From Stropharia rugosoannulata (Eukaryota; Basidiomycota; Agaricomycetes; Agaricales; Strophariaceae): a stretch of DNA of 64,000 nucleotides. The notes under the pieces are model-generated. The model did not search any database, had not been told where the DNA came from, and saw nothing but the letters and a program-made list of their open reading frames with translations. The position numbers were made by a program, and so were the translations under genes. Of this stretch, positions 1 through 14,676 are shown piece by piece. The DNA lies in the NCBI GenBank assembly GCA_028532985.1, contig JANCIK010000008.1, positions 1,922,001 to 1,986,000 of the forward strand, given 5' to 3'. Numbering within the stretch: position 1 is the stretch's first letter; every line of letters begins with the position of its first letter.

Positions 1-2557
<2,557 letters not shown>

Positions 2558-5065
2558 AGTAGTTGGGCCAAAGAATTAAAAGGTGTCGCAGACGACCTCG
2601 CGAAGCAGCAATCAACAGTTATTGCCACCAGCCACGTATCATGGCCCGTGACAAATAGCGGACCAAACAACTCCGGTGGCGGCATCAATACTCTCCTTCA
2701 CCAGCCACCGTCAACTCCATTCCTCATACGTGTCCAATGGTTGCTGTCGTGTCCTCGTTTAAATCTCTGACAGAGGGCGGGGTAGCCTTTGGCTATGTTC
2801 CACACAAACTACTTACCACACGGGGGACAACGAAGGCACCTTTTTTCGTCTCGTTCTAGAAGCCCTTGGGTCTCCACTGGCCAACCACTGGCACAACAAC
2901 AACTGCAGGCCCGACTCAGCATTACTCTCAACTAGTCTCAAGCCTCGAACACATCCAACTTTCGTACGAGTTATTTTTAGCTCTCATGGACCACTGCCAT
3001 GGGCGCTGCCTTGACCGGTCAAGCTGCAAACTACATCGCCCTGTGTTGGCCAGTTGTGTTCCCCCGCACTGCTAGGAGGACTTCACAGTTACATATAGGA
3101 CGTTTCAAAGATCAGAACTTCTTTGTGGCCGTGATGCAAAGAAACAACCTCTGCCGGTCTCATCTTTGACTCGTCTTGACTGTTTCAACGGTGTACGCTA
3201 CCCGACTGTCCTGGCTATTTGTGAAATACGATTACGGTGAGTAACCAGACACTACATTGCATACCGTGGAGATACCCATACACAGAACAAAACAAGTTAA
3301 TCTAATATGGGGTTGATAGCAGCACTTAGTCATTCACGCACTGACAGTGAGTACTTACCGTATCAGCAGCAGTGACGCTGGTTGACCATGAGCGGTGGTC
3401 AGACAAGTGATTTATTTCTGCATGTAAACCGAATAGTACCCTACTTGCTATATCTCCGAGCCAGAAATAGAAGATTTTGGGCTGTTTCGCAGAGAAATAA
3501 AAGTCATGGTCGCCAGTCCAAGATAACTCTGAGTTGAGGGGAATAAGTTGCTATGCAACTCTAGTATGAATATTCAGCTCAGTTCACTCTTTTAGAAGAT
3601 ACAGATTAATAAGTGTCATAGCACTGAACAGAAGTGACACTGACAGTGGTGCTGCCAAACTTGAGAAATGTCAAAAAAGATGACAATGGCTCAGTGACAT
3701 CAAGATCTATCTCTGCGGGAGATCAGGATGTGCATAACTACATAGACGCTATTGAAAAGCTCTCTGAAAGCTCTGTGACCAAATACGACTATGTTTCTCT
3801 AGATAGTCGGGTGCTTTGATGAGCGCCACATAGCAGTCAAGTAACAAGTTATGGTAGAGTCGATGGACGGTGACCATCCCACCTTGCTAAAAGGATTTAT
3901 GTTGCTATTTAATGTCCGAGTATGGCTCCTAGGATGCTCTGACTACTTGCTGACTGAATGACTGTCTTTTTGAACATGTGCGCCCGAGTACTGCGAACAT
4001 CTGTGTCGTAAAATATTTTTAGCGCCCAAGCCTGTCCCTAAAATAGACCACCTCGTACTTTCAGGACCAAATTTAATTACGTATTAATTTATTACGGCGG
4101 CTAGCTTGCGGACGCGTCATCCCACTTAATAGAGACGCGGATACTCACTAATTCACGAGGCGAGTGAATGTGCTTTTACCTGGCGGCAGTGGCTGATAAT
4201 GGGTGTACTGCGTTTTGCCAGCTGCGTCCAAAGACCCTTCTCTTGGTATGCCAGATTGGGCGCTTCAGCGCACGGACAGTGATAGAAACGCAGCTCAAGC
4301 GACTTGTGTCATATTAACTGGGGCGCATACGCCATGAACTGCGTAGAACGGTACGATATGGGATCTATATTTGCAGTGGTGCAGAAAAATCAGACGATAT
4401 TCGTATGTTTCTCCATAAGTTACAGTGGGTTCATTTGGGGCTCGTACGTCTAAACTACTGCTGCGGGAGCCCTGTAAAATGCTAGATAGTATTGGTGCTG
4501 CGTTGAACGCTGCGCTGCCAGTGTCGAATGAGGTCACTACACGCAATTCCCACAACTGCGTGGAGGATTCAAGATTCTGTAATATTCCAGTCACTTCCGA
4601 GTACTTCGTAGACTTCCTACGCGCTGAAGCTATGCTGGGGTCAGGTCACTGGTTGGGCGAGTCAGGTGTAGGGGAGGTCGTGACCCCGGCGCCGGCGAAG
4701 GAGGCTCATCAAGGGCGGGCACCATAAGTGACGCCATTCACCGGCCGAGGAAGGGTTCGAGATTGAAGGCCTCCATTTATTCCAGGGCTTTATATTAGAC
4801 TGCCCAGGAATGCAAGCGCCCCTAATTCTTACCACGACCATTACTCCACCCGTCTTCGCTGAGCTGCGGCTCTACTCCCTCGAGGTGCTAGGATGAATAC
4901 CTTGAGTGCAGCTGGCAAGGTCCCCGGCCGGCATCGTGTGAACTGGGGCGGACAAGTGAATTATAAGGCGGTGCTGTAAAGAAAGGCAGGATAAGTGTCG
5001 GAGTTGGAAACCATTCCTACTCCCTCCCATATCTTTGCGAAGCGGACCGTCCTTCACTTATACCC
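2558..5065. other. Intergenic, no gene recognised
   Basis: This 2.5 kb stretch lies upstream of SEC23 and upstream of the next gene. It contains only short, unrelated open frames, such as one near 4295-4727 open on both strands, with no recognisable domain, no credible splice pattern and no clear repeat. Confidence 0.6.
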
Positions 5066-5072
5066 TATAAAA
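5066..5072 (+). promoter_or_regulatory. TATA box of the 5184 gene
   Basis: TATAAAA lies 118 nt upstream of the chosen ATG and is followed by a long pyrimidine-rich tract, a common arrangement in basidiomycete core promoters. It supports the start at 5184 over an in-frame ATG at 4995, which lies upstream of this box. Confidence 0.45.
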
Positions 5073-5183
5073 TACCTCTGTCTCTCGCGACACTGTCTAA
5101 TAGTCCCCTTTCTTCCCTCCTCCACGCTGGCTCCTCTCACCCGCACCGTCGCTGCTCGCGCTCCACCGCCGCCCCGACCAAAA

Positions 5184-6020
5184 ATGTCGTCCGACCAAGA
5201 CTCCCCCAAAACGCCAATTGTCTACCGCAATCACTCAGACGATAGAGACATGTTAGAAAGCCTCAAGGGCCTCAGCATAAAGGGCTTTCACGACTGGTAC
5301 GTTGCTTCCACCAGCGTTTGCGCCATCCATTCTCAGACCGTGGTCGTCGGCAACAGCCAGGAAAGCCCAACCTCCAACACCCCCTCCTCCACCAACGCAT
5401 CACTGCCCACCCCTCCAGCTCTGAGGAGCTCCCACGTCATCCTCGCGTCAACGGAGGCCCCATTGTGTGTATCCTCTGTTGCCTGTGAACAATGGTTTCC
5501 TCTAACTCGTCGTAGCACCGGACATGCTTGGTACTCTGAGGACCGTTCGATCCCCCCGAATGCCCCCCTGCTGAAGGACCTCGACTCCTTTACAGATGGC
5601 ACGGGCCAGGGCAGTTTCGACTTCGCACTTCCCACGGGTGGTGACGACGTTGGGCTGCCGTTTATCTTTCATCCCGCGGACGACGATGAGTACGACGATT
5701 CAGAGAACGTCGTCACCCCGTCCACTGCGCAAATGCCAAACTCACTGGCATTGGACCTGCTTCCGTCTCCCAGCGACCCCACCGACGCTGTACTAGCGTG
5801 GATTGAGGGCGTCTCGGCGACGACCCCCACACTAGATGCCACGTCCGAGCCTACCCCCAAGAAGCGGCGGCGCTCTTTCACGCAAGACGGCGACACTGAA
5901 GAGAGGAGGACCCGCGCCTGGAGTCCTTTAATCGAAACGCCAACCCCACAACAGGAGTGTCCGCACACCGAGGACGACGCATACCCTTTTGACGGGGCGG
6001 TGTGCGAGACCCCAGGCTAG
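5184..6020 (+). CDS. Orphan Ser/Thr/Pro-rich protein with nuclear localisation signal
   Basis: I do not recognise this family. From ATG 5184, which has a good context (AAAAATGTCG), an open frame of about 278 codons runs to TAG at 6018-6020. It starts MSSDQDSPKTPIVYRNHSDD. It is rich in Ser, Thr, Pro and Asp, has an acidic stretch (ADDDEYDDSE) and, near the C-terminus, a basic cluster PKKRRRSF that resembles a monopartite nuclear localisation signal; several TP/SP pairs could be phosphorylation sites. A likely 51-nt intron at 5465-5515 (GTGTGT donor, CTAAC branch point, TAG acceptor) is a multiple of three, so either form stays in frame. A nuclear, low-complexity regulatory protein is possible, but that is inference. 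Confidence 0.6.
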   Translation: MSSDQDSPKTPIVYRNHSDDRDMLESLKGLSIKGFHDWYVASTSVCAIHSQTVVVGNSQESPTSNTPSSTNASLPTPPALRSSHVILASTEAPLCVSSVACEQWFPLTRRSTGHAWYSEDRSIPPNAPLLKDLDSFTDGTGQGSFDFALPTGGDDVGLPFIFHPADDDEYDDSENVVTPSTAQMPNSLALDLLPSPSDPTDAVLAWIEGVSATTPTLDATSEPTPKKRRRSFTQDGDTEERRTRAWSPLIETPTPQQECPHTEDDAYPFDGAVCETPG

Positions 6021-6870
6021 CACTTCGCCCCCATTCCCATGCACCGCACCGTAATCGGCCTCGCTGCCCAACACCCATCTCATTGTTGCTCAAATTTATG
6101 ACTCTCTGAAACAGCACAAATGTGCTCGTCGACCCTCCTTGCCTAATGTGTGCCATCAATTTGCCGGAGTGGATCGACACTTATCTATTGCCCTGCGGGG
6201 CCGCCCAAGTTGTTCCATGGAGTGCTTCCTGGAATCGAATGTTCAATCAAATATCTCTCTCGCCTTGTAGAACGACCTCTGACAGACTACCCATCTACGC
6301 CCCTCGACAATCTACTCGAAACTCTTTTGCCAATCTCGTGCTTTTCCATCAGTCCAACCTCCTTCCCTCTGCTCATCTCTACGCCCCAGGACATCCAGAA
6401 CACGTCTCACCAGTTGACACTAGTAGCTCGGAATGCGGATAGGCTAGAATCATAAAGTGCTCGTTTTTTTTCGTTATTACCATCACACCTATTGTGTGTT
6501 TTCATTATGTTTTACTGCTATTTTCGCTCTTTCGTCAGTAGCTCTAGTTACCCCGCGTTGACCCCGTACATAGGTTCGCACAACTATGACAATGACTCGT
6601 TTTTGATGGCTATCAATGCCTTTCTTCCCACTCGAGTGGACGCCGCCGGCCCCCGGCCGCGGAGATAAGATTACTCTAGTGATGGTAGCCTGAAGAAGAA
6701 ACCGATAAGATGTAACCAAACACGCGACTATAACGCGTACACATGACCAAGCACGAGCGATCACGAACCGATCATCAACGAACGTCGTGCACACCGATCC
6801 TCAGAGTCATAGCTGCTAGTTTCCATCATCCGCTCAGCGAGAACCACACGTCCATTCCGCTGCCTCTCCA
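6021..6870. other. Intergenic between orphan and condensin genes
   Basis: About 850 bp presumably holding the 3' region of the upstream gene and the promoter of the condensin gene. Short open frames overlap in several frames, but none shows a recognisable protein signature. Confidence 0.5.
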
Positions 6871-9800
6871 ATGGCGCCCTCGGATAAGCTCGAAGGCATG
6901 TACGAGCAGGTCGCCGATATCTTCGACCAGGCGCAGGCGTCCCTAGCAAACCACAAAAAGAACTGTGTGGCCCTGTTCAAAGTGCACACAAAGGCCGCGG
7001 CGGTGACGCAGCCAGCGAAGAACGGCAAGGGCGTGAAGCTCGTGGGCGAGAAGGTCTTTCAAGACTTCTTCATGGACATGCTGAGCCGCGTGCTGGTTAT
7101 CAAGAAGGGCCCGGTGAACGCGGACAGGATCGTGAAGTACGTGGGGGCATTTGTTAAGTTTATGAATGAGAAAGGTGTGACATAAGCCACTTGCGTGAAC
7201 CCCCCTGCTCACCGCTCTGGTGTATCAGTGCTTGAAGCGAAGGCTAAGAATGCCGCGGAAGGCATTGAGGAAGACGAGGATGAAGAAGAGACGTCTACCT
7301 CGAGATTCGTCGCCCGCTTGCTGGGATGGCTCCTGCAAGGCTTTACTGCGAAGAATAAGAATGTCCGCTATAGATGCATCCATGTCGTCTCTGAGATGAT
7401 ATCCCACCTAGGCGAGATAGAGTAGGAACCTCTGCTTTTCTTAGAAACTCGCACTTACGAAGAGGCTGCTGTTTTTAGCGAAGATACCTACAAGCAGCTC
7501 TGCGAAGCGCTCATGGATCGCCTCAACGACAAAGAGACACTCATCCGGGCTCATGCGGTCATTGCGCTCGCCAAACTCATTGGCACGGAGGACCCAGACG
7601 AGGTGGAGCAAGGCGAGCAGACAATCACGCAGATCCTACTCGATGTTGTCTCGACAGACCCTGCTGCGTACGCTCCGCTCCCTGATGCATATACCCCAAT
7701 CTGACCGCATGTTCTTCCCTCCCCGCTCAAAAACAGTGAAGTCCGCCGCGCTGCATTGTTAAATGTACCGCTTTCGCCGACGACGCTTACTATCGTGCTT
7801 AGCCGCACGAGAGATGTCGACCCCGTCACGCGCAAACTCGTCTACACGGGTGTGCTGCAACATAAATTAGGCCACCCTCGACACCTCACCATCGCTCAGC
7901 GAGAGCAGGTTATCAAAGATGGACTCGGCGACCGAGAACCCGCAGTCCGTGTTGCTGCGGGAAAGCTTGTTGCGGCGTGGTTCGACGCAGTCACTGCGAC
8001 TGAGGAGGGTCAAGAGGAGCAGGGCGCGTGGCAGGGAGATGATGGGGGCGTCATGAAGGGCCTAGTCAAGTTCCTGGGCTTATTCGATGTCTTTGGGCCG
8101 GGAGAGGCTATCGCTGTCGACGCGGTGTTATCTATACTCACTACCCGGCCTGATGTGCCGGACGTCTTTGTGTACCCTGGTGCGTCGTTTCTGCGATTTG
8201 CCTGCCTACTCTGCCTGGCTCTACTTACTCTCCATTACAGAGGGATACTGGAAGGAGCTTACTCCGGAGTCAGCGCTCCTCGCCCGCGTATTTGTAGAGC
8301 ACTGCATATCGACGAAGAATGATGCTCGACTCGAGTCTGCTGCGCTCCCGGTCGTCACTGCATTTGCCTTTCACATCCAGGAGGCATACAATAACATGCT
8401 CGAAGTGCTGCAGGAGATTGAAACTGCGAAGATTCTCCGTGCGGGGCTGGACTCTGGGGAGGTTGATGACGAGCTCGAGGAGGAGCTGGCAAAGCGGGAG
8501 GTCATCATGAGCGAGCTGCTGCGCATCATGCTCAAGCTGGATTACGGAGACGAGATCGGCCGGAGAAAGGTGTTCTCTGTCGTCAGTGAGTACCAGTCAA
8601 TATACGACATGAGTCATGCCTCATTAACCTACACTGTTTTTCAGAGGATATGCTTGCGCACCCGGAGCTCCCGCCAGGGCTCATCGAACGCTGTCTTGAC
8701 GTATTGAAGGAAATCATGCCCTCTGAGCGGGATCTTATAAGGGTCATCGTTGAGATCGTGGTAGAGCTGCGGGAGCCTGAGGATGGCGAGGAGAATGAAG
8801 ATGAGCCACCCGTAAGAGCAAGGTCATTGCCTATATAACCTATTCTCAATGACTCATGTACTAAAACTCATAGATCGACGATGACAAGTCTGACGCATCT
8901 CAAGTCACTGCTCGCCGGGACAAGTCAGACAAGAAGGGTAAGAGCCGAGAAGAGATGTCGCCTGAAGAGCGGGCTCGCGCGGACTCAACGGATGTTCGCT
9001 GTTTATTGTTAATCATTGCCACTTTGGAGCGCGTGAACGGCGTGAGTACAATTGTCCTGTAGATCTTGCCTTTTAACGACTTACCTTTTACTTTTAAGAC
9101 ATTCGAGGATAATTCTACACTTGAAGGCATCCTCGGCGATCTTATCATTCCGTCTGTTAAGAGGAAGGAGCTCGCTATGCGCGAGAAGGCGCTGGTCAGC
9201 TTGGGGCTTTGCTGCCTCATTGCAAAGGTAAACCGAAGGAGTTGATATCACTCTGAAGATCAGTCATTGATATAATACTTGTAGAATATGGCGCTTAGCT
9301 CGTTCCAGCTGTTCTTGAGTCAGGCACAGAACGCACCGACTGAGCTGAAGGTGCAAGTGTTGCGGATCATCATGGACATGTTGATCATGTACGACCAAGA
9401 ATTTTTTGCACGGTCTCCCGAAAACGTACGCTTGGGGAAATTGATTGTTCTGCATATTGATTATATCTAATGATGCCACAGACAGCAAAGATCCTCGACT
9501 TCCTGCTGCAAATTCTTGAAGCAGAAGAATCTCCTGAAGCACAGGCAGTCATTGTTACTGGTTTCTGCAAGCTGCTTCTGGCCGGAATGATCACGGAGTC
9601 TAGGGTATGTGATTGCACCACTAGAAGCAATGATTTGAATGACCTGGAATGACAGGTTCTGACATGTCTGGCATTGATGTACATTTCACCAACAACGGCT
9701 GACAACCAAGAAGTCCGCCAATGTCTCTCATATTTCTTCCCCGTCTATTCGTATTCCTCCCCTGCAAATCAAGACAGGATGCAAGCGGTGAGGGACTTTG

Positions 9801-11597
9801 GCCAACCTATATGTGAAACATCGTAACTTATGTTTACCTACACAGATTTTCATGCCGACATTTGACCTCGCCGTGCGCATGTACGATGACCTAGAAGACG
9901 ACCAGGAGATGATCGCCCCGTATCAGTTTGGTCAGCTCATGGTTGACTGGACGAACCCAAAGAAAGCGGCTGAAATGTTGGTCTTGCAAACATTTGATGT
10001 TTTGTTTTTCTAACGGTGATGCCTAGTGTTCTCAAGGACGCGCAGAATCTCTCCCATGTCCATCTTGCAACGGAAATACTTGTTGCACTATATGACTCGG
10101 ATCGCACACGTCTGTATTCATTTCGTTGTGCATATGGCGATATGTTGACTGACTCACGTTTTACCGCCAATAGCGGACCAGCAGAAGGCGCTGTGTCAAC
10201 TCCTTGGGCAGCTTGACCTCGAGCATGGTCTGGATAATAAATCCATTCTCAAGCTTAATATTTTGCTGTCACACCATGAAGAGGTACCCATATTCTTCTA
10301 CTGCCATACGCATCGAAATACGCACCCCTAACGCACCCCATTTCTCTTCTCATAGCAATGTTCATTCGAGAACTCCGCCGTGGAGAAGATATTTGACAAG
10401 TACAAGACCCGCTTCATAACTTTGTTCGAGAAAAAGTTAGAGGAAATCAATCCAAGCGAGTACATGGATGACGATCTGAGGGACATATACCAACGGATTG
10501 GCATGGATGCGCCTGAAGACGGCGAAGATAGCGGTGGTGGGCGTCGTCGTTCGCGTGCCCGGGGCAAGCAGCGAGTGCAAGACGAGGAGGAGGAAGAGGA
10601 GGAAGCGGAGGAGGATGACGAGGAGCAAGGAGAGAATGAGGAAGAGCAAGAAGACGAACAAGAAAAAGTGGAAGCAGAGGATAAAGGCGAGACAGCGGAG
10701 GAAGAGAGCACTCCCATACCGGAAGTCGACCATCAACATCATGAAGAAGAGGATGAAGTGGATGAAAAACTTGCCAGTGAGCCTGAGGAAGAGACTCCCG
10801 AGCCAATCAAGCCGGCCGTCCCTGAAGAAGAAAGCGAGAACGGGTAAGTGATTCCAATGTGGTCTGAACCCCATACTGTACTTAAAATCTTGCCATGGGT
10901 AGCTCTGCTGCCCCTTCACGACCAAAGCGTGGGAGCCAAAAACGAACCACCAAGCAACCTGCTCGAAAGTCAAAGGCCGCGCCCAAAGCAAGCAAAGTGT
11001 AATATCTCCCGTCCAAGTATTTGTATCTTGATGTTAGCCACTAACTAGGACATAGTCAACAGGAGGAGCCTGATGAACAAGTATCCGATGAAGAGAATAT
11101 TCCACCGCCAGTTGCCCCGAAGAAAAAGGGAACGAAGTACGTTCTCAGTAAATCCTTACCGATTGCCCATCTCACATATTGTATATAGACGAACTGCTGC
11201 TACTTCAGAGATCAGTGACGCTCCCGTAACCCGGAAACGCACGCGAGTCAAAGCGCCGTTGTAGGATGCTACCTTTGAACTTTCTTTGCTTCTGTACTGA
11301 AATTCTCTACGCAGGAAACCGGCTCCCAAAGAGGTGTCCCCAGAGGCCTCTGAAGCAGAAGAGGAGGCACCAGAACCGCCTAAACCTGCAGGTCGGAAAA
11401 CGAGAGGGCGCGCGACTAAAGCACAGCCCAAGGCTCCGCCCAAGCCCAAGGGGCGTAAAAAGGCTGCCGCTCCTCTGCCGCCCCCACCAGATTCGGACAA
11501 CGAAGCGGATGAAGTTTTGAGCGCATTATCAAGTTTGCGGTCGACACCGGAGGTTGGTGCCGCAGACTCGGACGACTTTGGGGGGTACTCGGACTGA
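6871..11597 (+). CDS. YCG1: Condensin complex subunit 3 (CAP-G / Cnd3 / YCG1)
   Basis: This is the HEAT-repeat subunit of condensin that, with the kleisin, clamps DNA during mitotic chromosome compaction. The N-terminus MAPSDKLEGMYEQVADIFDQ starts the family's first helical repeats. Diagnostic blocks follow across many small exons: RFVARLLGWLLQGF, NVRYRCIHVVSEMISHL, DRLNDKETLIRAHAVIALAK, the REPAVRVAAGKLVAAWF repeat, EGYWKELTPESALLARVFVE and, near the end of the ordered part, MVDWTNPKKAAE. The C-terminal tail has a long Glu/Asp-rich run around 10580-10720, then basic GRKTRGRA and KPKGRKKA stretches resembling AT-hooks, and ends DDFGGYSD. I count at least 15 introns and found no frame break. 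The product is roughly 1,100-1,250 residues, as expected for the family. Confidence 0.93.
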
Positions 11598-11848
11598 CGG
11601 CTTTGATTTATTTGTGAGCTGTTGTAGACTTGTTTACGATTTAATAATTATATGTAGCTATTCTTATTTCTTGTTGTATTTTCAGCCAACACATTGCACG
11701 TACCATCAGCTCTATGCATTGGTACTGTAACAGAACCTCTTGGAAAACTATACAGAAGTTTACTATTCCCTTCGGGAGGCTACGCATCAAATTATTTGCT
11801 ACAATGCAGCCGACATCCGTTGATCTTTACATTATATTTTCGAAGTCT

Positions 11849-13013
11849 TTAGAAGTCCTGGGTGGCGGAGGTGTACTGTCAAACAAGGAGATTAGTATCC
11901 CTGATCGTGATTAGAATGCGAAAATCAAGTATACATTTTTCAGAACCGGAATCATGACTTGGAAGAAACACGTCACCTGTTCGACGTTTTCCCAAAAAAC
12001 AAGATCCTAAATTGTGGAATAGGGCTATCAAGTGGAGTCTAGAATATCCTGATTTGACTTACCCCAACATCGGTGGGTAAACTGATTAGGTTGGCAATAA
12101 CCTGGCCAGTCTCTTGACTGTCAACCAACACCGCCTCCCAGATGTTAACGGTTGCGTTTAGCTGACCGACGAGAACGGGCAGAGTCGAGCCGATGGATGT
12201 GCTATTTCCCAAACCGTTGATCTGCGCGGTTAATGCAAGAACAATCAGACTTTCTTGTAGTGACTGGAAATTGTCAACGATAAGTTGTGCCTGAGACGGG
12301 AATGTTTGGACTGTCTAAGTCCAATAAATGGGTATGTCAGATCTACAACGGTAATAGGTCTCATTACAGTATTATTAGAGCGCACACACCTGTCCAAAAC
12401 TTCCTAAGACAGAAAAAGCCTCTGAATCGTCCCCGCTGTTGGCTATCTCAATAAGTTCGGGGATTATTTCCGTGATAAATTCTTGAAGGTTGGACTCAAT
12501 GCTATTAGCAGTATTGACAGAGTTATCGAGGAAGCCCTCGAATTGCTTTTTTTGTTAAAAAGACAAAAACAGAACAAAACGGCAGAAGAAATAAGATGAG
12601 AATGCAATTTTTTCAAATGGAGCACTCCGCACCTGCAGTATATTATTCCAATCAGAAGCTAGCTGCTGACCCCCCGACTCTGTGAGAGCCTCCAGTTGAA
12701 GACCCACCCGTTGAAACTCGGTCTGGCGAATTAAATATTAGAAAGATAGTTCAGGAAATCATCAAATATATTGCCCAACTTCGATACTGTTTGTTATGCT
12801 TTCAAGACTAGCAATATCTTGCAAGACGGCGCTATTTGTCTCCGCCGTGTGAATGTTTGAACATGAAGTGTTTAGACCAGCATTGAACTCTGCTTGAGTG
12901 ATAGACATAATACTGATCTTGACGGACCGCGCGCCATCAATGTACATGGCCAGGCTTGTGGCAATTCCAGAAAAAGCGAACAGGAGGAAGAAGGTGTATG
13001 AAAGACGAGCCAT
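11849..13013 (-). CDS. Small secreted helical protein, paralog A
   Basis: The N-terminus MARLSYTFFLLFAFSGIATS is a clear signal peptide. Four further exons can be joined: one with EFQRVGLQLEALTESGGQQL, one with QFEGFLDNSVNTANSIESNL, one with TVQTFPSQAQLIVDNFQSLQ and ending NLISLPTDVG, and a tiny last exon YTSATQDF with stop at 11849-11851, reached over an unusually long intron of about 185 nt. The mature protein would be about 230 residues, Ala/Ser/Asn-rich and all-helical. Its layout resembles fungal hydrophobic-surface-binding (HsbA-like) proteins, but similarity is weak and the family call is tentative. It shares exon layout with the neighbour at 13721-14676, so the two are tandem duplicates. 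The last exon is the least certain part. Confidence 0.65.
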
Positions 13014-13720
13014 AGTCGGATTCAGTGGATGAACTCTTCCATTGCAGAACAGCTGCTTTTATACTACTCTGCAAACTGTATCATATATTGAGGATATCAG
13101 AGCTAGACATCTGCAACGCTGTTGAAGGCGCTGTTTCCACTAAGACCATGTATAGCGGTGCCACGTATAGCGACAGCGGCCAGCTGCCTCCGTAAATAAA
13201 GTGACAGAACTCATCGGGCCCAGGCTGAAGAAGAAGATTCAGGAACCCGTCCCCAGCGGGAAAGAGTTATTTTGAAGCATAACATTCATTGGGCCCATGT
13301 ATGTCGCACTTTTCACGTAGGTATGACGGTGGAGACAGAACTAAGGCTTTCATGAACTTGTTAAATGAGATTGTCACCCCGTCTTTGGGCCTCACAATTC
13401 GTAGTACGCATCACCATTTTGATCGATCGGAGGTAGCTAGTACATATTTGGCAGTCTTCATACTAAATTTGATTCCAGACTCCGCAATCCCTTTTGGAGG
13501 CACACTGTGGCACGCTGTGTTCATGAATTACTCCGGAGCTTGATTAAAGGTCCATGGCTGCAGTTCTGAACTAAAGAAGAAGACATCAGGTATCTTTGTA
13601 TGTTCATAATTATTTTGAACCATACACTTAGGAGAGTTGAAATCATCACTTGGTAAAAGCACACTGCGTTATTAACCGTGCCCAGGAATATTAACGGCTA
13701 GATAGTCACACTCATCAGCT
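13014..13720. other. Intergenic between the two secreted paralogs
   Basis: This 707-bp stretch contains the promoter of paralog A (TATA box above) and the 3' region of paralog B. No other gene is seen. Confidence 0.5.
13057..13063 (-). promoter_or_regulatory. TATA box of secreted paralog A
   Basis: TATAAAA on the minus strand, 44-50 nt upstream of the ATG at 13013. Confidence 0.4.
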
Positions 13721-14676
13721 TTAGGCATATAGCTCATTAAGTACTGTGTGGCCTACCACATCTCCTGGAGCATCCTGGAGTAGATCTAGTATGCCAGTGA
13801 TAACAGCAATACCTTCTCCGTTATCACTATTGACAGCGCTCCAGATGTCCATGGGCGAGTTCAGTTGACTGACAATGTTTTGCGATACACTGAAAAGCGT
13901 AGTTTCACTGTTGAATTCTGAACCTAAGGTCTGCACACCGGTGGCAAGAATATTCAAGTTTGCTTGGGGTGATTGAAAATTATTTATAACCTGTTGCGCA
14001 TCACTTGCGAAATTCTGTGCTGCCTATCATAATGCAGTCGTGGAAGATGCTTCAGCTAACCAATGCAGCATAAAAAAGGGTGAAAAACGACAAACATCTT
14101 CAAATTCTTGCAAGAGTGATGTGGCCTCTGTAAAATCCCCGTTGCTCAACAGCTCATCAGTTTGAGCAATCGTGATGGCAATGAAATTGTCCAGGTCGGA
14201 TACGAATCCAGCAGCTGCTGATGCTGCGCTATCAAGGATCCCTTCGAGATCCTTTATAATGACATAGTCACTGTTAGGTGTCATCCATAGCTATCTTCTA
14301 GACTTACTTGTAGGTTTAAATTCCATACTGAGCCTATAGATGTACCATCTGCTACACCTGACGCCGCAATCGCAGCAAGCTGCTCAGACACCTGCTGAAA
14401 TTCACTCTAATTTGTATGGTTAGTGTGATAGAGACGCTGAGGCTGTCTGGCCTTTGCCTTTATGCTACTTATGGTGTTTGGAAGACCGGATATATCTGCC
14501 ACAATGCTGCTCGCGCGCTCAGCTGTCTGAGTAGTAGCACATGACGGTTCTTGACGTTTCCTCAGCCTTTCTAAGCCCTTGGGATGAGCCCTATTATTAA
14601 AGCTCGCGCATAAAGCTGGTGTGACGATGATGCTAGAGGCAACAACGAAGGCAAAGACTGACGAGAGACGGAACAT
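13721..14676 (-). CDS. Small secreted helical protein, paralog B
   Basis: The signal peptide MFRLSSVFAFVVASSIIVTP is followed by a basic pro-like stretch with a possible Kex2 site (RLRKRQE) and then the same helical pattern as paralog A. Exons read ADISGLPNTISSIKA, then SEFQQVSEQLAAIAASGVAD (counterpart of EFQRVGLQLEALTESG in A), DLEGILDSAASAAAGFVSDL, and finally AAQNFASDAQQVINNFQSPQ, running to an exon ending NELYA at 13721. The final donor seen in A aligns with GATGTGGTAGGC here, so an alternative spliced end further downstream is possible. Function is unknown; a cell-wall or surface-active secreted protein is plausible. Same strand and conserved introns show a local duplication with strong divergence. 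Confidence 0.62.

Noticed and set aside
5299..5338. Possible 40-nt intron (GTACGT..TTCTCAG) in the orphan gene at 5184
   Set aside because: Splicing here creates an immediate TGA, whereas the unspliced frame stays open.
10437..10991. Long minus-strand open frames opposite the condensin tail
   Set aside because: They are shadows of the Glu/Asp-rich repeat codons of the condensin gene and give Leu/Phe/Ser-rich nonsense.
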